64,000 bases of DNA, from contig CM043698.1 in the NCBI GenBank assembly GCA_023935145.1, forward strand, positions 34,195,001 through 34,259,000, given 5' to 3'. The notes beneath the pieces are model-generated. The model did no database searches and was not told the DNA's origin. It was given only the letters and a program-made list of their open reading frames with translations. The first letter of the stretch is position 1. Each line of letters begins with the position of its first letter. Below are positions 49,331 to 61,727 of this stretch, one piece after another. The position numbers were made by a program, and so were the translations under genes. Source of the stretch: Bretschneidera sinensis (taxonomy: Eukaryota; Streptophyta; Magnoliopsida; Brassicales; Akaniaceae).

Positions 49331-49960
49331 TGCAAATCCTGTTTTTACTTTGCAGCCCTCGTTAGCTTCTTTTTCCTTTTAGTAAATTTCATTTTTTTTC
49401 CTTTCAAGTTTGCATTTTCTCTTGTTTAAGTCTTAAAATTTTGGTTTGTTACAATTGGATATTTGAAATTTCTAAATGTTTCAATTTACCTGATTAACTT
49501 CAAAATACCCATTTAACTCTTACGCCACGTTTTAAGTGGTTTAAGTAAGCGAGAAAATTTTCTCATATGTCAGCTTCTTTACATCCCTTTTTAAGATTAA
49601 AGAGGAAAATTGAAACATTTATAAATTTCAATTATCCATTTGAAATAAATCAAATAATAAGAACATAAATTAGATAAATTGTAACCTTTTGATAAAAATT
49701 GAAATTTACTTGTAAAGTCTTTTCGTTGATGGTCCAAATTACTAGTGTGAGAATTTGTTTTCCTGATAAATTTCTAGTGGAAGACATTGTGATGTGTGGA
49801 TGAAAGTTCAATAAGGAATTTTGTAACTGCAAATCCGCGATCTGCGACAGTGTGGATCATTACTTCCTTATCTCTAGAGTGGGAGATATTTTTCCTTAGT
49901 CTCCATGATAGACCTGCATAAGATAGACGTAGACCAAAATTCCTTAAGAGAGCGAGAGAG
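49331..49960. other. Spacer upstream of a P450 fragment
   Basis: AT-rich, no gene. The last ~15 bases (agagagcgagagag) match the 5' leader of the 33-kb P450 copy. Confidence 0.45.
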
Positions 49961-50122
49961 ATGGACATCTTCATCACTACTTTACTATGTCTTCTTTTCA
50001 CCTGTTTTTTTGGGTAAAATCCTCCATTCGATTGCTAGAGGAAGGAAATCAAGCTCTGGCAAGCTTCCATCAGGTCCAAGACCAATACGAATCATCAGTA
50101 ACCTACTTCAACTTGAAGATAA
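49961..50122 (+). pseudogene. CYP76 5'-end fragment
   Basis: ATG at 49961 begins MDIFITTLLCLLFTCFF, the P450 membrane anchor. One extra base in a T run near 50010 shifts the frame, after which the text continues as KLPSGPRPIRIISNLLQLED (hinge region) and stops matching at about 50122. The rest of the gene is absent. A 27-bp-scale duplication (aaatgaac.attc.agatctgtc) follows directly. Confidence 0.85.
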
Positions 50123-50507
50123 ATGAACGATTCGAGATCTGTCCGGAAATAAATGAACAATTCAAGATCTGTCAATCACATAGATTATAAACAGAAAAAA
50201 ATAAGACATAATATACCAGGTTCACCTTAGAATAAGGCTACGTTCTGTCAAAAGTTTCACTATAATCAATATCACAAATCTCTACACTGTACGCATAGTA
50301 TTTATAAGCAGTTTAATTCGAAGTAACAACATTAACTAAAAATGTTTCGCAACAGTATTACCAATTTTTTTAAACTTAATAAAGATGTCATTATAAAAAA
50401 AATTAGTATGAAAACAAATTTAAAACAATGAAAAAAAAAATAATATAATGTTATATTCCAACTAAAATAAAATGTTTCAATCGAAAGAAATCAAAACAGA
50501 ATATATA

Positions 50508-51007
50508 GGGGCATGTTTGGATAACAGTTTTATGTTTTCAGTGTTCGAAAACTGTTTTCGAAAATAAAAACTGAAAACAGTTTTCTGATGTTTTCTGAAA
50601 AAAACATGTTTGAATAACCGTAATTCGAAAATTGTTTCAAGAACATAAAACAATAAATTGTTGTTTGGATAATTTTATTTTGAAAACTGTTTTGATACGC
50701 CTTGTAATTATTTTTAGTTTTGAGTTCAAATTTAAAATCTTTATTAATTTTATTTTTTGTATTTATTAAATACTTAAAAATAATTAATATTATTTTATTT
50801 TCAAAATTTTAATATTTTAATATTTTTTTATATACCATGGAGGAAGAATAAAACAGATAAGTGAACACTGATTTTAAGGCTATTTTTCGAAAATTATGTC
50901 AGAAAACACCAATTTGAAGTTTTTAAAAACCTGTTTTCGAAAATTACTTTTAAAAACTATTTATCAAACATAGAAAAGAGTTTTCAAAAACCTGAAACAA
51001 ATATATC
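50508..51007. mobile_element. MITE-like fold-back sequence
   Basis: About 500 bp that begins 'ggggcatgtttggataacag' and ends 'ctgaaacaaatatatcct', loosely inverse; interior repeats 'gttttcgaaaa' in both orientations. No ORF. TSD unclear. Confidence 0.45.
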
Positions 51008-51786
51008 CTAAATAATCTGTTTTGGTTTACTCTTACAATCGAAATTACTCTTACAATTGAAACATTTCGAATGTCGATTTACGATGAATAAAAACAACTC
51101 TTAGGACAGAACCAACCATAAGACCTCGTCTTTAGATACGTTGATAATCCATTGAATTATGCCCAAACCACTGAACAAATATTAATTGAGAGCAAACAAA
51201 ATAAAATATTGGAATTTGACAATTTGAGCAACAAGCCAATAAAATAAATTAAATAAAAGGAAAATCTAAATGTTTTCCTCTTTCATTTTTTTTTTCTTTT
51301 CGAAATTATATGCAACAAGGCTTTCCAATACTACCCTTCCACTGCTTCACATTGTACTCCTAAGAAACTGAAGCCCTATGCTTGTTCTTACGTGATTTAC
51401 AGGCCATAGAACTGCAAAGTGGAGGCAAACCCAAGAATTGACATTCTCTCATTCTTTATCATTTAAAGGTGGATCGATCAACAAAGTTTCTGCAAAGGAC
51501 TACGTACCAGTTGGCAGTAAAGAAAGCCTCCAAAGTCAAACAAGATCAAATATGACATAAGGTCTATCACCGCATTTGTTCTTAACTGCATAGGCCAGCG
51601 GGCATTACCTAGTCCCATTTCAGACATTCTCTTTTAACTCTTTCTGTGTAACCATCTGCCAATCTGTTAAACAATTCTCAACAAATGCTTACCTTTATGC
51701 CTCCAATTTCAGTTTCTCAATTTTACATATAGGGAATCCCGCCATCATCCAAACATCCCTTTCCATCTATATCTCTACAATGATAG
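51008..51786. other. Upstream region of the subtilase gene
   Basis: No ORF or element recognised. Moderately less AT-rich than the sequence to its left; probably contains the promoter. Confidence 0.4.
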
Positions 51787-51795
51787 CTATATATA
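51787..51795 (+). promoter_or_regulatory. Putative TATA box of subtilase gene
   Basis: 'ctatatata' lies about 65 bases before the ATG, a plausible spacing with a short leader of about 35 bases. Confidence 0.5.
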
Positions 51796-51855
51796 TGTGC
51801 GTAGAGTAGTGGTAGTAATTCAAAGCACTATCAGTCTCTAATTCTCTTTACTAAC

Positions 51856-54135
51856 ATGGAGAGCAAAACATGCAAAATGTTGCAAACAATAGTGGCTATC
51901 TTTCTCATTAGCCTCATTTTCAAAGTTGATTCCTTTACTTTGACTGCTCTTGAAGGAGAAAATTTAGCCATAGGCAATGAAGATGAGAAAAGCAGCTTAT
52001 CGACTTACATTGTCCACGTAAAGAAGCCAGTAGGTGGTCTTTTTGCACAATTAGACCTGGATAGCTACTACCATTCATTTCTGCCGGTCACTACTTCAAG
52101 CTTAAACCAACAGAGACGCATGGTTTATACATACAGAAACGTGGTCACTGGATTCGCCGCAAAACTGACAGCAGAGGAAGCAGAAACCATGAAAGAAAAG
52201 AAAGGGTTCGTGTCAGCTCGGCCTGAAAAGATATTTTCTCTTCACACAACTCATACTCCTAACTTCTTGGGGTTGCACCAAGGAGCAGGATTTTGGGGAA
52301 AATCAAAATACGGTGAAGGTGTGATTATAGGAGTTATAGACACCGGAATAACACCCGGACACCCTTCGTTTAGCGATGAAGGACTGCCTCCGCCACCTGC
52401 AAAATGGAAAGGGAAATGTGACCTCAACGGGACAGCATGTAATAACAAGTTAATTGGTGCAAGAAATTTCGAACCCACCAGTGGACAAGCTGGGCCACCG
52501 TTGGATGAAGAAGGGCATGGAACTCACACAGCAAGCACAGCCGCTGGAAATTTTGTGAAGGATGCCAATGTGTTTGGTCAAGCCAATGGCACAGCAGCTG
52601 GCATGGCACCTTTAGCTCACTTAGCCATATACAAAGTTTGCGGCCAAGGTGGGTGTTCTGAGAGTGGCATCTTGGCTGCAATGGAGGCTGCCATTGAGGA
52701 TGGTGTCGACGTGCTTTCCCTTTCACTTGGTGCTGGTTCTTTGCCTTTCTATGCAGACGGGATTGCATTGGGTGCATTTAGAGCTATTCAAAATGGAATT
52801 TTTGTGAGCTGTTCGGCCGGTAACGAAGGTCCTTTCAGTGGTTCTCTATCAAATGAGGCCCCATGGATTCTTACCGTAGGAGCAAGCACTATTGATAGAA
52901 GCATAAGAGCAACAGCACAGCTCGGAAATGGAGAAGAATTTGATGGAGAATCAGTTTTGCAGCCTCAAAATTTCCCTTCAAAATTACTGCCTCTTGTTTA
53001 TGCAGGCGCGAATGGTGATGAATTATCTGCATGGTGCGCTCCGGGATCATTGAAAGGCGTTGATGTCAAAGGCAAGGTAGTGCTGTGCGAGAGAGGTGGG
53101 GGGATAGCAAGAGTTGACAAAGGCCAAGAAGTGAAGGATTCTGGTGGTGCCGCCATGATTCTCATGAATGATAAGATTAGTGGTTATAGTACATTAGCTG
53201 ATCCTCATGTACTTCCTGCAACTCATTTGAGTTATGCAGCAGGGATAAGCATCAAAACCTATATAAACTCAACATCAACACCAACAGCCACAATCTTGTT
53301 CAAGGGAACTATAATTGGGAAGCCAACTGCTCCTGAAGTTACTTCCTTCTCCTCCAGAGGTCCAAATATGGCAAGTAACGGCATTTTGAAGCCAGACATT
53401 ATTGGTCCCGGTGTGAACATTCTAGCTGCATGGCCAGTTTCCGTGGAAAACAATACCAAGGCAAGATCAACTTTCAATATGATTTCGGGTACCTCAATGT
53501 CCTGCCCTCATCTCGGTGGTATTGCTGCTTTACTCAAAAGCTCACACCCTGACTGGTCGCCTGCGGCCATAAAATCTGCAATCATGACCACTGCTGATTT
53601 ATTAAACCTTGGAGGCAAGCCCATCGTTGATGAAAGACTTCTTCCAGCTGATATTTTCGCAACTGGTTCAGGCCATGTTAACCCACCAAGAGCGAATGAT
53701 CCAGGGCTTATTTACGATATCCAATCAGATGATTACATTCCTTACTTATGTGGCTTGGGTTACACTAGCCAACAGGTGGCAACCATCGTGCAAGGTACAG
53801 TGAACTGCTCAAATGATACAAGCATAGCTGAAGCAGAGCTAAATTATCCTTCCTTTTCTATAATTCTGGGCTCTACTCCTCAGACATACACAAGAACAGT
53901 AACAAATGTTGGCCCAGCTAACTCTACCTACACTAATGAGATTATAGCACCACAAGGAGTAGATGTTAGTGTAAATTTTGATGGGATTATCTTCTCGGGG
54001 GTGAACCAGAAGGCGACATACTCAGTTACATTTACCAAAAATGGGAACACCAATGAACCTTTTTCCCAGGGGTTTCTGAAATGGGTTTCTGCTGAGCATA
54101 CCGTTACAAGTCCTATTGCTGTCTTATTTGAATGA
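51856..54135 (+). CDS. Subtilisin-like serine protease (SBT1 type)
   Basis: Single-exon gene of 759 residues, typical for plant SBT1 subtilases, which are secreted to the cell wall and act in processing or turnover of extracellular proteins and peptides. Domains: signal peptide about 1-26 (hydrophobic [12 protein letters not shown]); inhibitor I9 prodomain about 49-130; mature start near [10 protein letters not shown] (131-140); catalytic Asp162 (VIDTG), His221 (GHGTHTA), oxyanion Asn323 (SAGNEGP), Ser547 (SGTSMSCPH); a PA insertion between Asn323 and Ser547; C-terminal fibronectin-III-like domain from about 655. All catalytic residues are present and no disruption is seen. The start ATG precedes the signal peptide directly. 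A young copia element lies 226 bp after the stop. Substrate unknown. Confidence 0.96.
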   Translation: MESKTCKMLQTIVAIFLISLIFKVDSFTLTALEGENLAIGNEDEKSSLSTYIVHVKKPVGGLFAQLDLDSYYHSFLPVTTSSLNQQRRMVYTYRNVVTGFAAKLTAEEAETMKEKKGFVSARPEKIFSLHTTHTPNFLGLHQGAGFWGKSKYGEGVIIGVIDTGITPGHPSFSDEGLPPPPAKWKGKCDLNGTACNNKLIGARNFEPTSGQAGPPLDEEGHGTHTASTAAGNFVKDANVFGQANGTAAGMAPLAHLAIYKVCGQGGCSESGILAAMEAAIEDGVDVLSLSLGAGSLPFYADGIALGAFRAIQNGIFVSCSAGNEGPFSGSLSNEAPWILTVGASTIDRSIRATAQLGNGEEFDGESVLQPQNFPSKLLPLVYAGANGDELSAWCAPGSLKGVDVKGKVVLCERGGGIARVDKGQEVKDSGGAAMILMNDKISGYSTLADPHVLPATHLSYAAGISIKTYINSTSTPTATILFKGTIIGKPTAPEVTSFSSRGPNMASNGILKPDIIGPGVNILAAWPVSVENNTKARSTFNMISGTSMSCPHLGGIAALLKSSHPDWSPAAIKSAIMTTADLLNLGGKPIVDERLLPADIFATGSGHVNPPRANDPGLIYDIQSDDYIPYLCGLGYTSQQVATIVQGTVNCSNDTSIAEAELNYPSFSIILGSTPQTYTRTVTNVGPANSTYTNEIIAPQGVDVSVNFDGIIFSGVNQKATYSVTFTKNGNTNEPFSQGFLKWVSAEHTVTSPIAVLFE

Positions 54136-54209
54136 TGAGAGTACATGGCGCTAATCTTATAGCAAGCAAGCAAGCAAAGGCCTAGACAGTTTCACTACAA
54201 TGAAATTTC

Positions 54210-54215
54210 AATAAA
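54210..54215 (+). terminator. AATAAA polyadenylation signal of subtilase
   Basis: 75 bases after the stop codon, well before the copia insertion at 54362, so the transcript end is probably preserved. Confidence 0.55.
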
Positions 54216-54361
54216 GAAGCATGTAACTGGTTCAGATCATCTATTTCGTACATCTTAAATAACAGACACTCAGAAAGTGACGAACAATACTGTCCAAACT
54301 GATTATCGAACAAGTTCTATAACCTTCCTTTTGAGTTATATTTGACAATTGTTGATCATTG

Positions 54362-54788
54362 TGTTGGATCATAAACTTGATCCATTATGGGAGTCCAAAA
54401 CCAAACTCAATCAAATTAGAGTCCAAGTCCATAATCAAGGTCCAAAACTACAAGCATTCTACCTAGAATTTTTTGGTGTGGTAGTTGAGCATGTGAATCA
54501 TTTGGTAACCTAAAATATTATTAGAACCACCAAGAAAAATGAGGTGTATGGTTGTTGTAATTTTGGATTAGTTTATTTGTGTGGTGTAGGATTGTTCTTA
54601 AGTAGTATAAATACCCCTCCCCATTTTGGTTTAATCATCAAGAAGAAGCAAGAGCTTCTAAGTGAGTGAAGAAGCAAATTCTTCTAAGAGTGAGTTCTAG
54701 TATCTTCTTTCTTTTGAGTGAGAGTGCTCTTGTAATATCTCTTTGAGTTTGAATAAGAGTTGTTTGTGTGAGTGTTTTATTTCCAACA
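54362..54788 (+). repeat. 5' LTR
   Basis: TGTTGGATCATA...TTTCCAACA; TATA-like 'agtataaatacc' near 54603. Confidence 0.95.
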
Positions 54789-54791
54789 AAG

Positions 54792-54803
54792 TAGTATCAG
54801 AAC
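54792..54803 (+). other. Primer-binding site, two changes
   Basis: 'tagtatcagaac' against the usual TGGTATCAGAGC; both differences are G to A. Confidence 0.75.
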
Positions 54804-55197
54804 TTGAGTTGGAAAGTATACACCATTGCATATCAAATCGAAGGTCTCGACGAGAGAAATCCGACACCGCCAGAATCTCCCCGATCGGAGTTCAGACATG
54901 CCTCCACGAGCCGCCGGAAGATTGCTGCCAGAAAACCGAATTGACTCACCGAGTTAAGCTGGGTCAGCCAAGTTGGAGCTGAGTTGACCGAGCCATAAGC
55001 CTGTTGACCGAGCCGCTTGAACGAACCGCTTGAGCCGAGTTGACCGAGCATTCAAAGTCAACTGTTGACCAGGTTAGTGTTGACTTTGACCGTTGACCGA
55101 AAGTTGAAAATTTTGACCAGGTCCCTCCCAAAGTTTTTCAACATTCTGGATCTATCTACGCAATCAGAATTTCCAAATTCTCAACATATTGAGTGAT

Positions 55198-58100
55198 ATG
55201 GCAAATGGTGTGGCATCCTTCCAAGTCCCGACGCTCATCAATAACAATTACGACAACTAGAGTATCAAGATGAAGGCTCTTCTTGGCGCACATGATGTTT
55301 GGGATATCGTAGAAAAAGGTTTTAGTGAGCCAGATAACGAAGCTGCGCTGACCACAGCTCAAAAGGATAGTTTGAAAGATGCGAGAAAGAGAGACAAGAA
55401 AGCTCTCTACCTCATCTATCAAGCATTAGATGATGATGTTTTTGAGAAGATTTCGAGTGCAAGCTTTGCTAAGGAAGCGTGGGAAAAGCTGCAAACCTCT
55501 TACAAAGGATCCGAGCAAGTGAAGAAGGTCCGTCTCCAAACATTAAGAGGTGAATTCGAACCCTTACACATGAAAGTATCTGAGTCTATTTCAGATTATT
55601 TCTCAAGAGTAGTAGCTGTTTCTAATCAATTAAAAAGTAATGGTGAAAAGTTAGAGAATGTGAGGATAATAGAGAAGATACTCCGTTCATTGGATTTCAA
55701 ATTTGAGCACATCGTTGTGACGATTGAAGAAACTAAAGACTTGGAAGAAATGATGATCGAGCAACTCCAAGGATCATTACAAGCATACGAAGAGAAGCAT
55801 AAGAAGAAGCAAGGGTTTACTGATCAACTCCTCAAGCTGCAATTCAAGGATATGCATGAAAGCCAAGGAGATGATAGAAACCAACGTGGCCGAGGCAGAG
55901 GTAGAGGCCGTGGACGAGGAGGAAATCGCGGTCGTGGACGAGGTTGGAATTACAACAACAACAATTCCAAAAATAACTACGAGAAAGGAGAAAGCTCAAC
56001 ACGAGGCCGTGGAAGAGGCAATCTAAACTCGAGGAATGACAAATTTCAAGTTCGATGCTATAATTGTCAGAAGTTTGGGCATTATGCTTCAGAATGTAGA
56101 GCTCCTAACAACAGAATTGAGGAGAAGGCCAACTATGTGGAGGAGAAGACCGATGATAAAGAAACTCTTCTTCTAGCACGAAAAGAGACTGATGGTGTCC
56201 AAGCAAAATCCTGGTATCTTGACAGTGGTGCAAGCAATCACATGTGTGGAAGGAAAGACATGTTTGTGGAGCTGGACGAGTCAGTAAGTGGAAATGTCTC
56301 ATTTGGCGATGATTCCACTATAGCGGTAAAAGGGAGAGGTAACATTCTTATCCGTTTGAAAGATGGGAGACATCAGTTTATTTTCAATGTCTACTTTGTG
56401 CCCAATATGAAAAGTAACATCTTGAGTTTAGGACAACTGTTAGAGAAAGGTTATGATATTCATATGAAGGATCATAATCTTTCTATAAAAGATGATAAGA
56501 ATAACTTCATTGCTAAAGTACCGATGTCAAAGAATAGAATGTTCCTGATCAACATACAAAACGATGTTGCAAAGTGCTTGAAAGCTTGCTACAGAGATGC
56601 ATCATGGCTATGGCATCTTCGTTTTGGGCATCTAAAGTTTGGAGGTCTAAAGCTGCTATCCAAGAAGGAGATGGTGAAGGGACTACCTTGCATCAACCAT
56701 CCTGACCAGCTTTGTGAAGGGTGTCTAGTCGGGAAGCAATTCAGAAAAAGCTTTCCAAAGGAGTCAGACTCAAGAGCCAATAAGCCACTCGAGCTCATCC
56801 ATACCGATGTGTGCGGTCCGATCAAACCAAGCTCTCTCGGTAACAATAACTATTTTCTTCTCTTCATTGATGATTTTTCAAGAAAAATATGGGTATATTT
56901 CTTGAAACAGAAGTCAGAAGTTTTCGAAGTCTTCAAGAAGTTCAAAGCTGCAGTGGAGAGAGAAAGTGGTAGAAAGATCAAAGCTATGAGATCCGACCGA
57001 GGAGGAGAATTTACTTCTAAGGAGTTTCAAGAGTTCTGTGAAGCAAATGGAATTCGTCAACCAATGATAGTTCCTAGATCCCCTCAACAAAACGGCGTAG
57101 CGGAAAGAAAGAACCGAACTATCCTCAACATAGCTCGGAGTATACTCAAAAGCAAGAAACTACCCAAGGAGTTTTGGCCTGAAGCAGTGGCGTGTGCGGT
57201 CTACTTATCCAACAGATCTCCAACAAGAAGTGTTTGGGGAAAGACACCGCAAGAAGCATGGAGTGGAAGAAAGCCCGGCATCTCCCACCTAAGAGTTTTT
57301 GGAAGCATAGCCCATGTTCATGTTCCAGATGAGAAAAGAACAAAGCTTGATGATAAAAGCGAGAGTTTCATCTTCATTGGCTATAATGCAAATTCAAAAG
57401 GCTACAAGCTGTACAATCCGAACAATAAGAAGGTTGTGATCAGCCGAGATGTGGTGTTTGACGAAGAAGGACTATGGGATTTTGGATCTCATATAGATGA
57501 CTTCAATTTCTCTTCTCCGTTTGAAGATGAGCTGACACAAATAGAACAGCCTGGAGAAGCCCAACAAGAGCCAACAACTCCACCTACTTCACCAACATCA
57601 ACTACCCACGGAGACGAGTCACCTTCATCATCTTCAAGTGGGAGTCAAAGTGAAAGAGATGTACAACGAACAAGAAGCCTTCGAGATCTCTATGAAGTGA
57701 CTGAACGACAAGATAATCTTACATTATTTTGTTTATTTGCTGATTGTGAACCAATGAGCTATCAAGAAGCTGCAAAAGAAATGGAGTGGAGAGATGCGAT
57801 GAATGAAGAAATCAAGGCTATCGAGAAGAACGACACATGGGAACTTATTTCACTTCCCAAAAGACACAAGGCGATAGGTGTCAAATGGGTCTACAAAACA
57901 AAGCGAAATGCTAAGGGAGAGATTGAAAGACACAAGGCGAGGCTTGTTGCAAAAGGCTACAGTCAAAAAGCTGGAATTGACTACGATGAGGTATTCGCCC
58001 CTGTTGCTCGGTTGGAGACTGTTAAACTAATTATTTCCTTAGCAACTCAAAACAAGTGGAAAATACAACAAATGGATGTAAAGTCTGCCTTCCTAAATGG

Positions 58101-59297
58101 AGTTCTTGAAGAGGAAGTCTACATTCAGCAACCATCAGGCTACGAAGTCAAAGGCCACGAAGACAAGGTGTTGAAGTTGAAGAAAGCTCTTTACGGGTTG
58201 AAACAAGCACCAAGGGCATGGAATAGCCGAATCGACAAGTACTTCCAAGAGAATGGCTTCAACAAATGTCCCTATGAGCATGCTCTATATATCAAGATCA
58301 AAGATGGAGATATTTTGATCGTGTGCCTCTATGTGGACGATTTGATCTTCACCGGAAGCAACCCAAGCATGTTCAATGAATTCAAGGAAGTGATGACGAA
58401 GGAATTCGAGATGACAGACATGGGGCTCATGGCGTACTACCTTGGCATTGAAGTTAGGCAACAAAATGATGGAATTTTCATTTCACAGGAAAGCTATGCA
58501 AAGGAGATCCTGAAGAAGTTCAAGATGGAGAACTGTAAGCCGATAAGCACACCGATGGAATACGGAGTCAAGATGTCCAAACATGAAAAAGGCGAAAGTG
58601 TAGATCCAATATTTTTCAAAAGTTTGGTGGGAAGTCTACGCTACCTAACTTGCACAAGGCCCGATATTCTTCACGCAGTTGGATTGGTTAGTCGCTACAT
58701 GGAATCTCCAACAACCACCCATTTTAAAGCCGCAAAGAGAATTCTTCGCTATCTAAAAGATACAATTGACTTTGGCTTGTTCTATTCAGCTTCTAATGAT
58801 TACAAGCTTGCTGGATATAGCGATAGTGATTGGGGTGGAAACATAGATAATCGAAGGAGCACTACTGGATTCGTATTTTTCATGGGAGATACTGCTTTCA
58901 CATGGATGTCAAAGAAACAACCGATTGTCACATTGTCCACTTGTGAAGCAGAATATTTGCTGCTACCTCATGCGTTTGTCATGCAATTTGGCTTAGAAAT
59001 CTATTGAAGGAGATAGGCTTGATACAAGAAGAGCCGACCAAGGTTTATGTCGACAACAAGTCAGCCATTGCCTTAGCAAAGAATCCAGTATTCCATGATC
59101 GAAGCAAGCACATCGATATTCGCTACCACTATATAAGGGAGTGTGTTGCAAGAAATGATGTGCAAGTTGAATATGTGAGGTCACAAGATCAAGTTGCTGA
59201 TATTTTTACTAAGCCACTGACAAGCGAAAACTTCATAAGATTAAGAAACTTACTAGGGGTCACAAGATCAAGTTTAAGGGGGGGTGTTAAATCATAA
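55198..59297 (+). pseudogene. Copia gag-pol, one stop and one frameshift
   Basis: The ATG at 55198 starts gag (MANGVASFQVPTLINNNYDN); codon TAG at 55258-55260 interrupts it where related proteins have Trp. From 55270 the frame is open for 1245 codons: an RGG-like GRGRGRGRGGNRGRGRG tract, zinc knuckle CYNCQKFGHYASEC (56056-56097), protease YLDSGASNHM, integrase [46 protein letters not shown] and YVDD (58330-58341), RNase H up to CEAEY. One base is missing near 58956; the remainder (SAIALAKNP, QVADIFTKPL) continues in the next frame to 59297 inside the LTR. All visible catalytic motifs are intact. Confidence 0.93.
59276..59284 (+). other. Polypurine tract
   Basis: AAGGGGGGG immediately before the 3' LTR, the plus-strand primer site. 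Confidence 0.85.
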
Positions 59298-59715
59298 ACT
59301 TGATCCATTATGGGAGTCCAAAACCAAACTCAATCAAATTGGAGTCCAAGTCCACAATCAAGGTCCAAAACTACAAGCATTCTACCTAGAATTTTTTGGT
59401 GTGGTAGTTGAGCATGTGAATCATTTGGTAACCTAAAATATTATTAGAACCACCAAGAAAAATGAGGTGTATTGTTGTTGTAATTTTGGATTAGTTTATT
59501 TGTGTGGTGTAGGATTGTTCTTAAGTAGTATAAATACCCCCCCCCCCCCATTTTGGTTTAATCATCAAGAAGAAGCAAGAGCTTCTAAGTGAGTGAAGAA
59601 GCAAAGTCTTTTAAGAGTGAGTTCTAGTATCTTCTTTCTTTTGAGTGAGAGTGCTCTTGTAATATCTCTTTAAGTTTGAATGAGAGTTGTTTGTGTGAGT
59701 GTTTTATTTCCAACA
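59285..59715 (+). repeat. 3' LTR
   Basis: TGTTAAATCATA...TTTCCAACA. A C run near 59538 is expanded relative to the 5' LTR. Confidence 0.95.
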
Positions 59716-59791
59716 CATTGATCAAAGAATACAGCAAATAGCTATCGTTTCCCATTTGTACTCTTTTAACAGGCGTCCAAGGCTATAAATT

Positions 59792-60003
59792 TTATGTGAG
59801 CTCTTTCTTGATTGATGAGCCTGGGCTCTTGCAGCCCTGACTATTATAGTGGACATACTCTGCTAGAACCATCCACAATTTAACTGCATATGCTTCACTA
59901 GTCTCCAAAGTGGGTGCAGGAGAAGGTGACTGAGTTGTCACAAATCGTCTGATATGATCTTCTGGGATACAACAATGCAAAGCGTCTCCTCCAGGTTTCA
60001 TTC
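59792..60003 (-). CDS. Possible terminal exon of an unidentified minus-strand gene
   Basis: Minus-strand open frame preceded by a plausible acceptor (tctag at 60008-60004) and reading 'MKPGGDALHCCIPEDHIRRF', 'TLETSEAYAVKLWMVLAEYV', ending in a stop at 59792. Composition is protein-like and non-repetitive. I do not recognise the family and cannot find upstream exons in 60004-60980. It may be the last exon of a convergent gene whose remainder was lost, or chance. Confidence 0.35.
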
Positions 60004-60980
60004 TAGACTTAATGAATAGGTTTCACTCTATACATAAAGAAGAATAACAGAGAAAACGCTATATATCTGTGGAGCAATAAGGTTAAGCAACAATAACTCC
60101 ATGGGATGCATCACTAGTCTTACAGCTCAGACCTGGATATTATACCACTGGCAAAGGTAAAACCGAAACAATCCATACGAATATATCAAAACTACTATGG
60201 AAAAGAAAATATTCAATATTAAAGGAGTAAAACTTATATAGTGAACAATCTCCTTGTGATCTACCTAACAAGCTAACTATAAAAATACAAAGAGAATATT
60301 TACTCCCATATGCAAATAGAAGAGCGACAGCCATTTTCAAACAGCAATCATTTCTATTTGATCTAAAGCAAGCAAATTTGATTCAAAACTACCCAAACTT
60401 GCGAGGTAGCCTCGCTGTTTCACCTGGTTTTCCCTTCTGTACTCAAATTTTTTTTAAATCATCTCCCTGGTGCTAGGGTGAAAGTACCGATAAATCAGAG
60501 TTGGTTCTAAGAACATGTTTGGTACGCTCAATGGAATCAAAATTATATTGAATTAGACTCAAGTCAATATAATTATTATTGCATTAGATATGTCATGAGC
60601 ATATCAAACATGCTCTAAGAACAATTCTCATAAGAACTTACACTCTTTTAGAATCTCTTAGTCTAATAATTTCTCTTTTCGGCCGATGCCTCAGCCTGGT
60701 CCTGGTTCAAACTTCTAAACAAAAAGAACTTTTATGATTGCATCAACCTGAAACTCTTGTTCAAAGAATTTTTTATCAATACACTACAATTCATCTTTGA
60801 TAGACTAGTGTCCACTTACTCCATTCAATGTCTTCAAATGCACTTGAGTGGCATATTTGATAAAATTTTAAGCTATAACAACAAGGACAATCCCACCATC
60901 TAGCCCGGAGTAAATCATTTTTCCATATTCCACCGCAATTTTTGGGTCAAGGCTAAATAAAATCACTGGTATAGAAACCA
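60004..60980. other. Intergenic, no gene recognised
   Basis: No supported ORF. 60510-60620 has words found in MITEs ('aacatgtttggtacgctcaa'), not delimited. Confidence 0.4.
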
Positions 60981-61659
60981 AGATATTTTTTCAAGATAAA
61001 TTTGGATTTTAAGTTTGGAATGTTTTAGAAAATAAAAAAGAAGTAACGAAGAGAAAAGGAAATTCAAGTTGTGAATGATTTAGTTGACTAAATGGACTCA
61101 TTCAGTCGATTGGATGGAAAACTAAAATTTCTTGAAACTCTATGGAACTTTTTCAGTCTACTGGATGTTCAAAAAATTTGAATTTTTAGAATGTTAAATG
61201 ACAGTTGCTCACGAACTGGAGTGTCTGTTGAGAAGAGACTCAATTAAGTCGATTAAGTCAGTGTATTACTGAATCAAAGTGTCTATTATGAAAAGACACA
61301 CTAATTAAACACTATAAAAGTGTGTATAACTGTCATAATTAATAGATTACAAACAGAATACATAGTTCAGATTTCTTTTCTTTTCCTTTTCTCCTTCTCT
61401 AAAAAACTGATCTTCTTGTGTTTAGAAATCTTGCAAATTTCCAAACATAATTGCTTTTCATCCATAATTTTTCACGAGTTCAAAGTGCAGAATAATAACA
61501 GAGCTTCATTGTATCTTAGAGAAAATTCCTCAGAAACCTTCTTGCACCAGTGAGGGGCGAATTAAACCTTAAGGAAAGTGACATGGTCGTGCCTTGAAGT
61601 CATTTCTCTTATTCTCTCTTATTCCTTTTGATAAACAACCCTAAAAAATTTCTCCAACA
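60981..61659 (+). repeat. 5' LTR of the gag-only element
   Basis: Matches 63211-63925 ('ttaaatgacagttgctc', 'cactaattaaacactataaa', 'aataataacagagcttcatt'); ends TTTCTCCAACA. A Met-type PBS is not visible after it. Confidence 0.7.
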
Positions 61660-61727
61660 ATCTTTAGGTTTAAGTTTTCACACTTTTTTTTTATCAAACT
61701 GACCACTTCTTTGAGTTCCCTGATAGA

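Larger units (their letters stand above)
54362..59715 (+). mobile_element. Young, nearly intact copia element
   Basis: LTRs 54362-54788 and 59285-59715, perfect TSD CATTG (54357-54361 and 59716-59720), PBS, one long gag-pol frame and a polypurine tract. About 10 substitutions and a 4-base indel between LTRs (about 2%). Only two breaks are seen in the coding region. Confidence 0.95.

Noticed and set aside
55198..59297. Reading the 1245-codon ORF as a host gene
   Set aside because: Domain order, LTRs, PBS, polypurine tract and TSD show a copia polyprotein.
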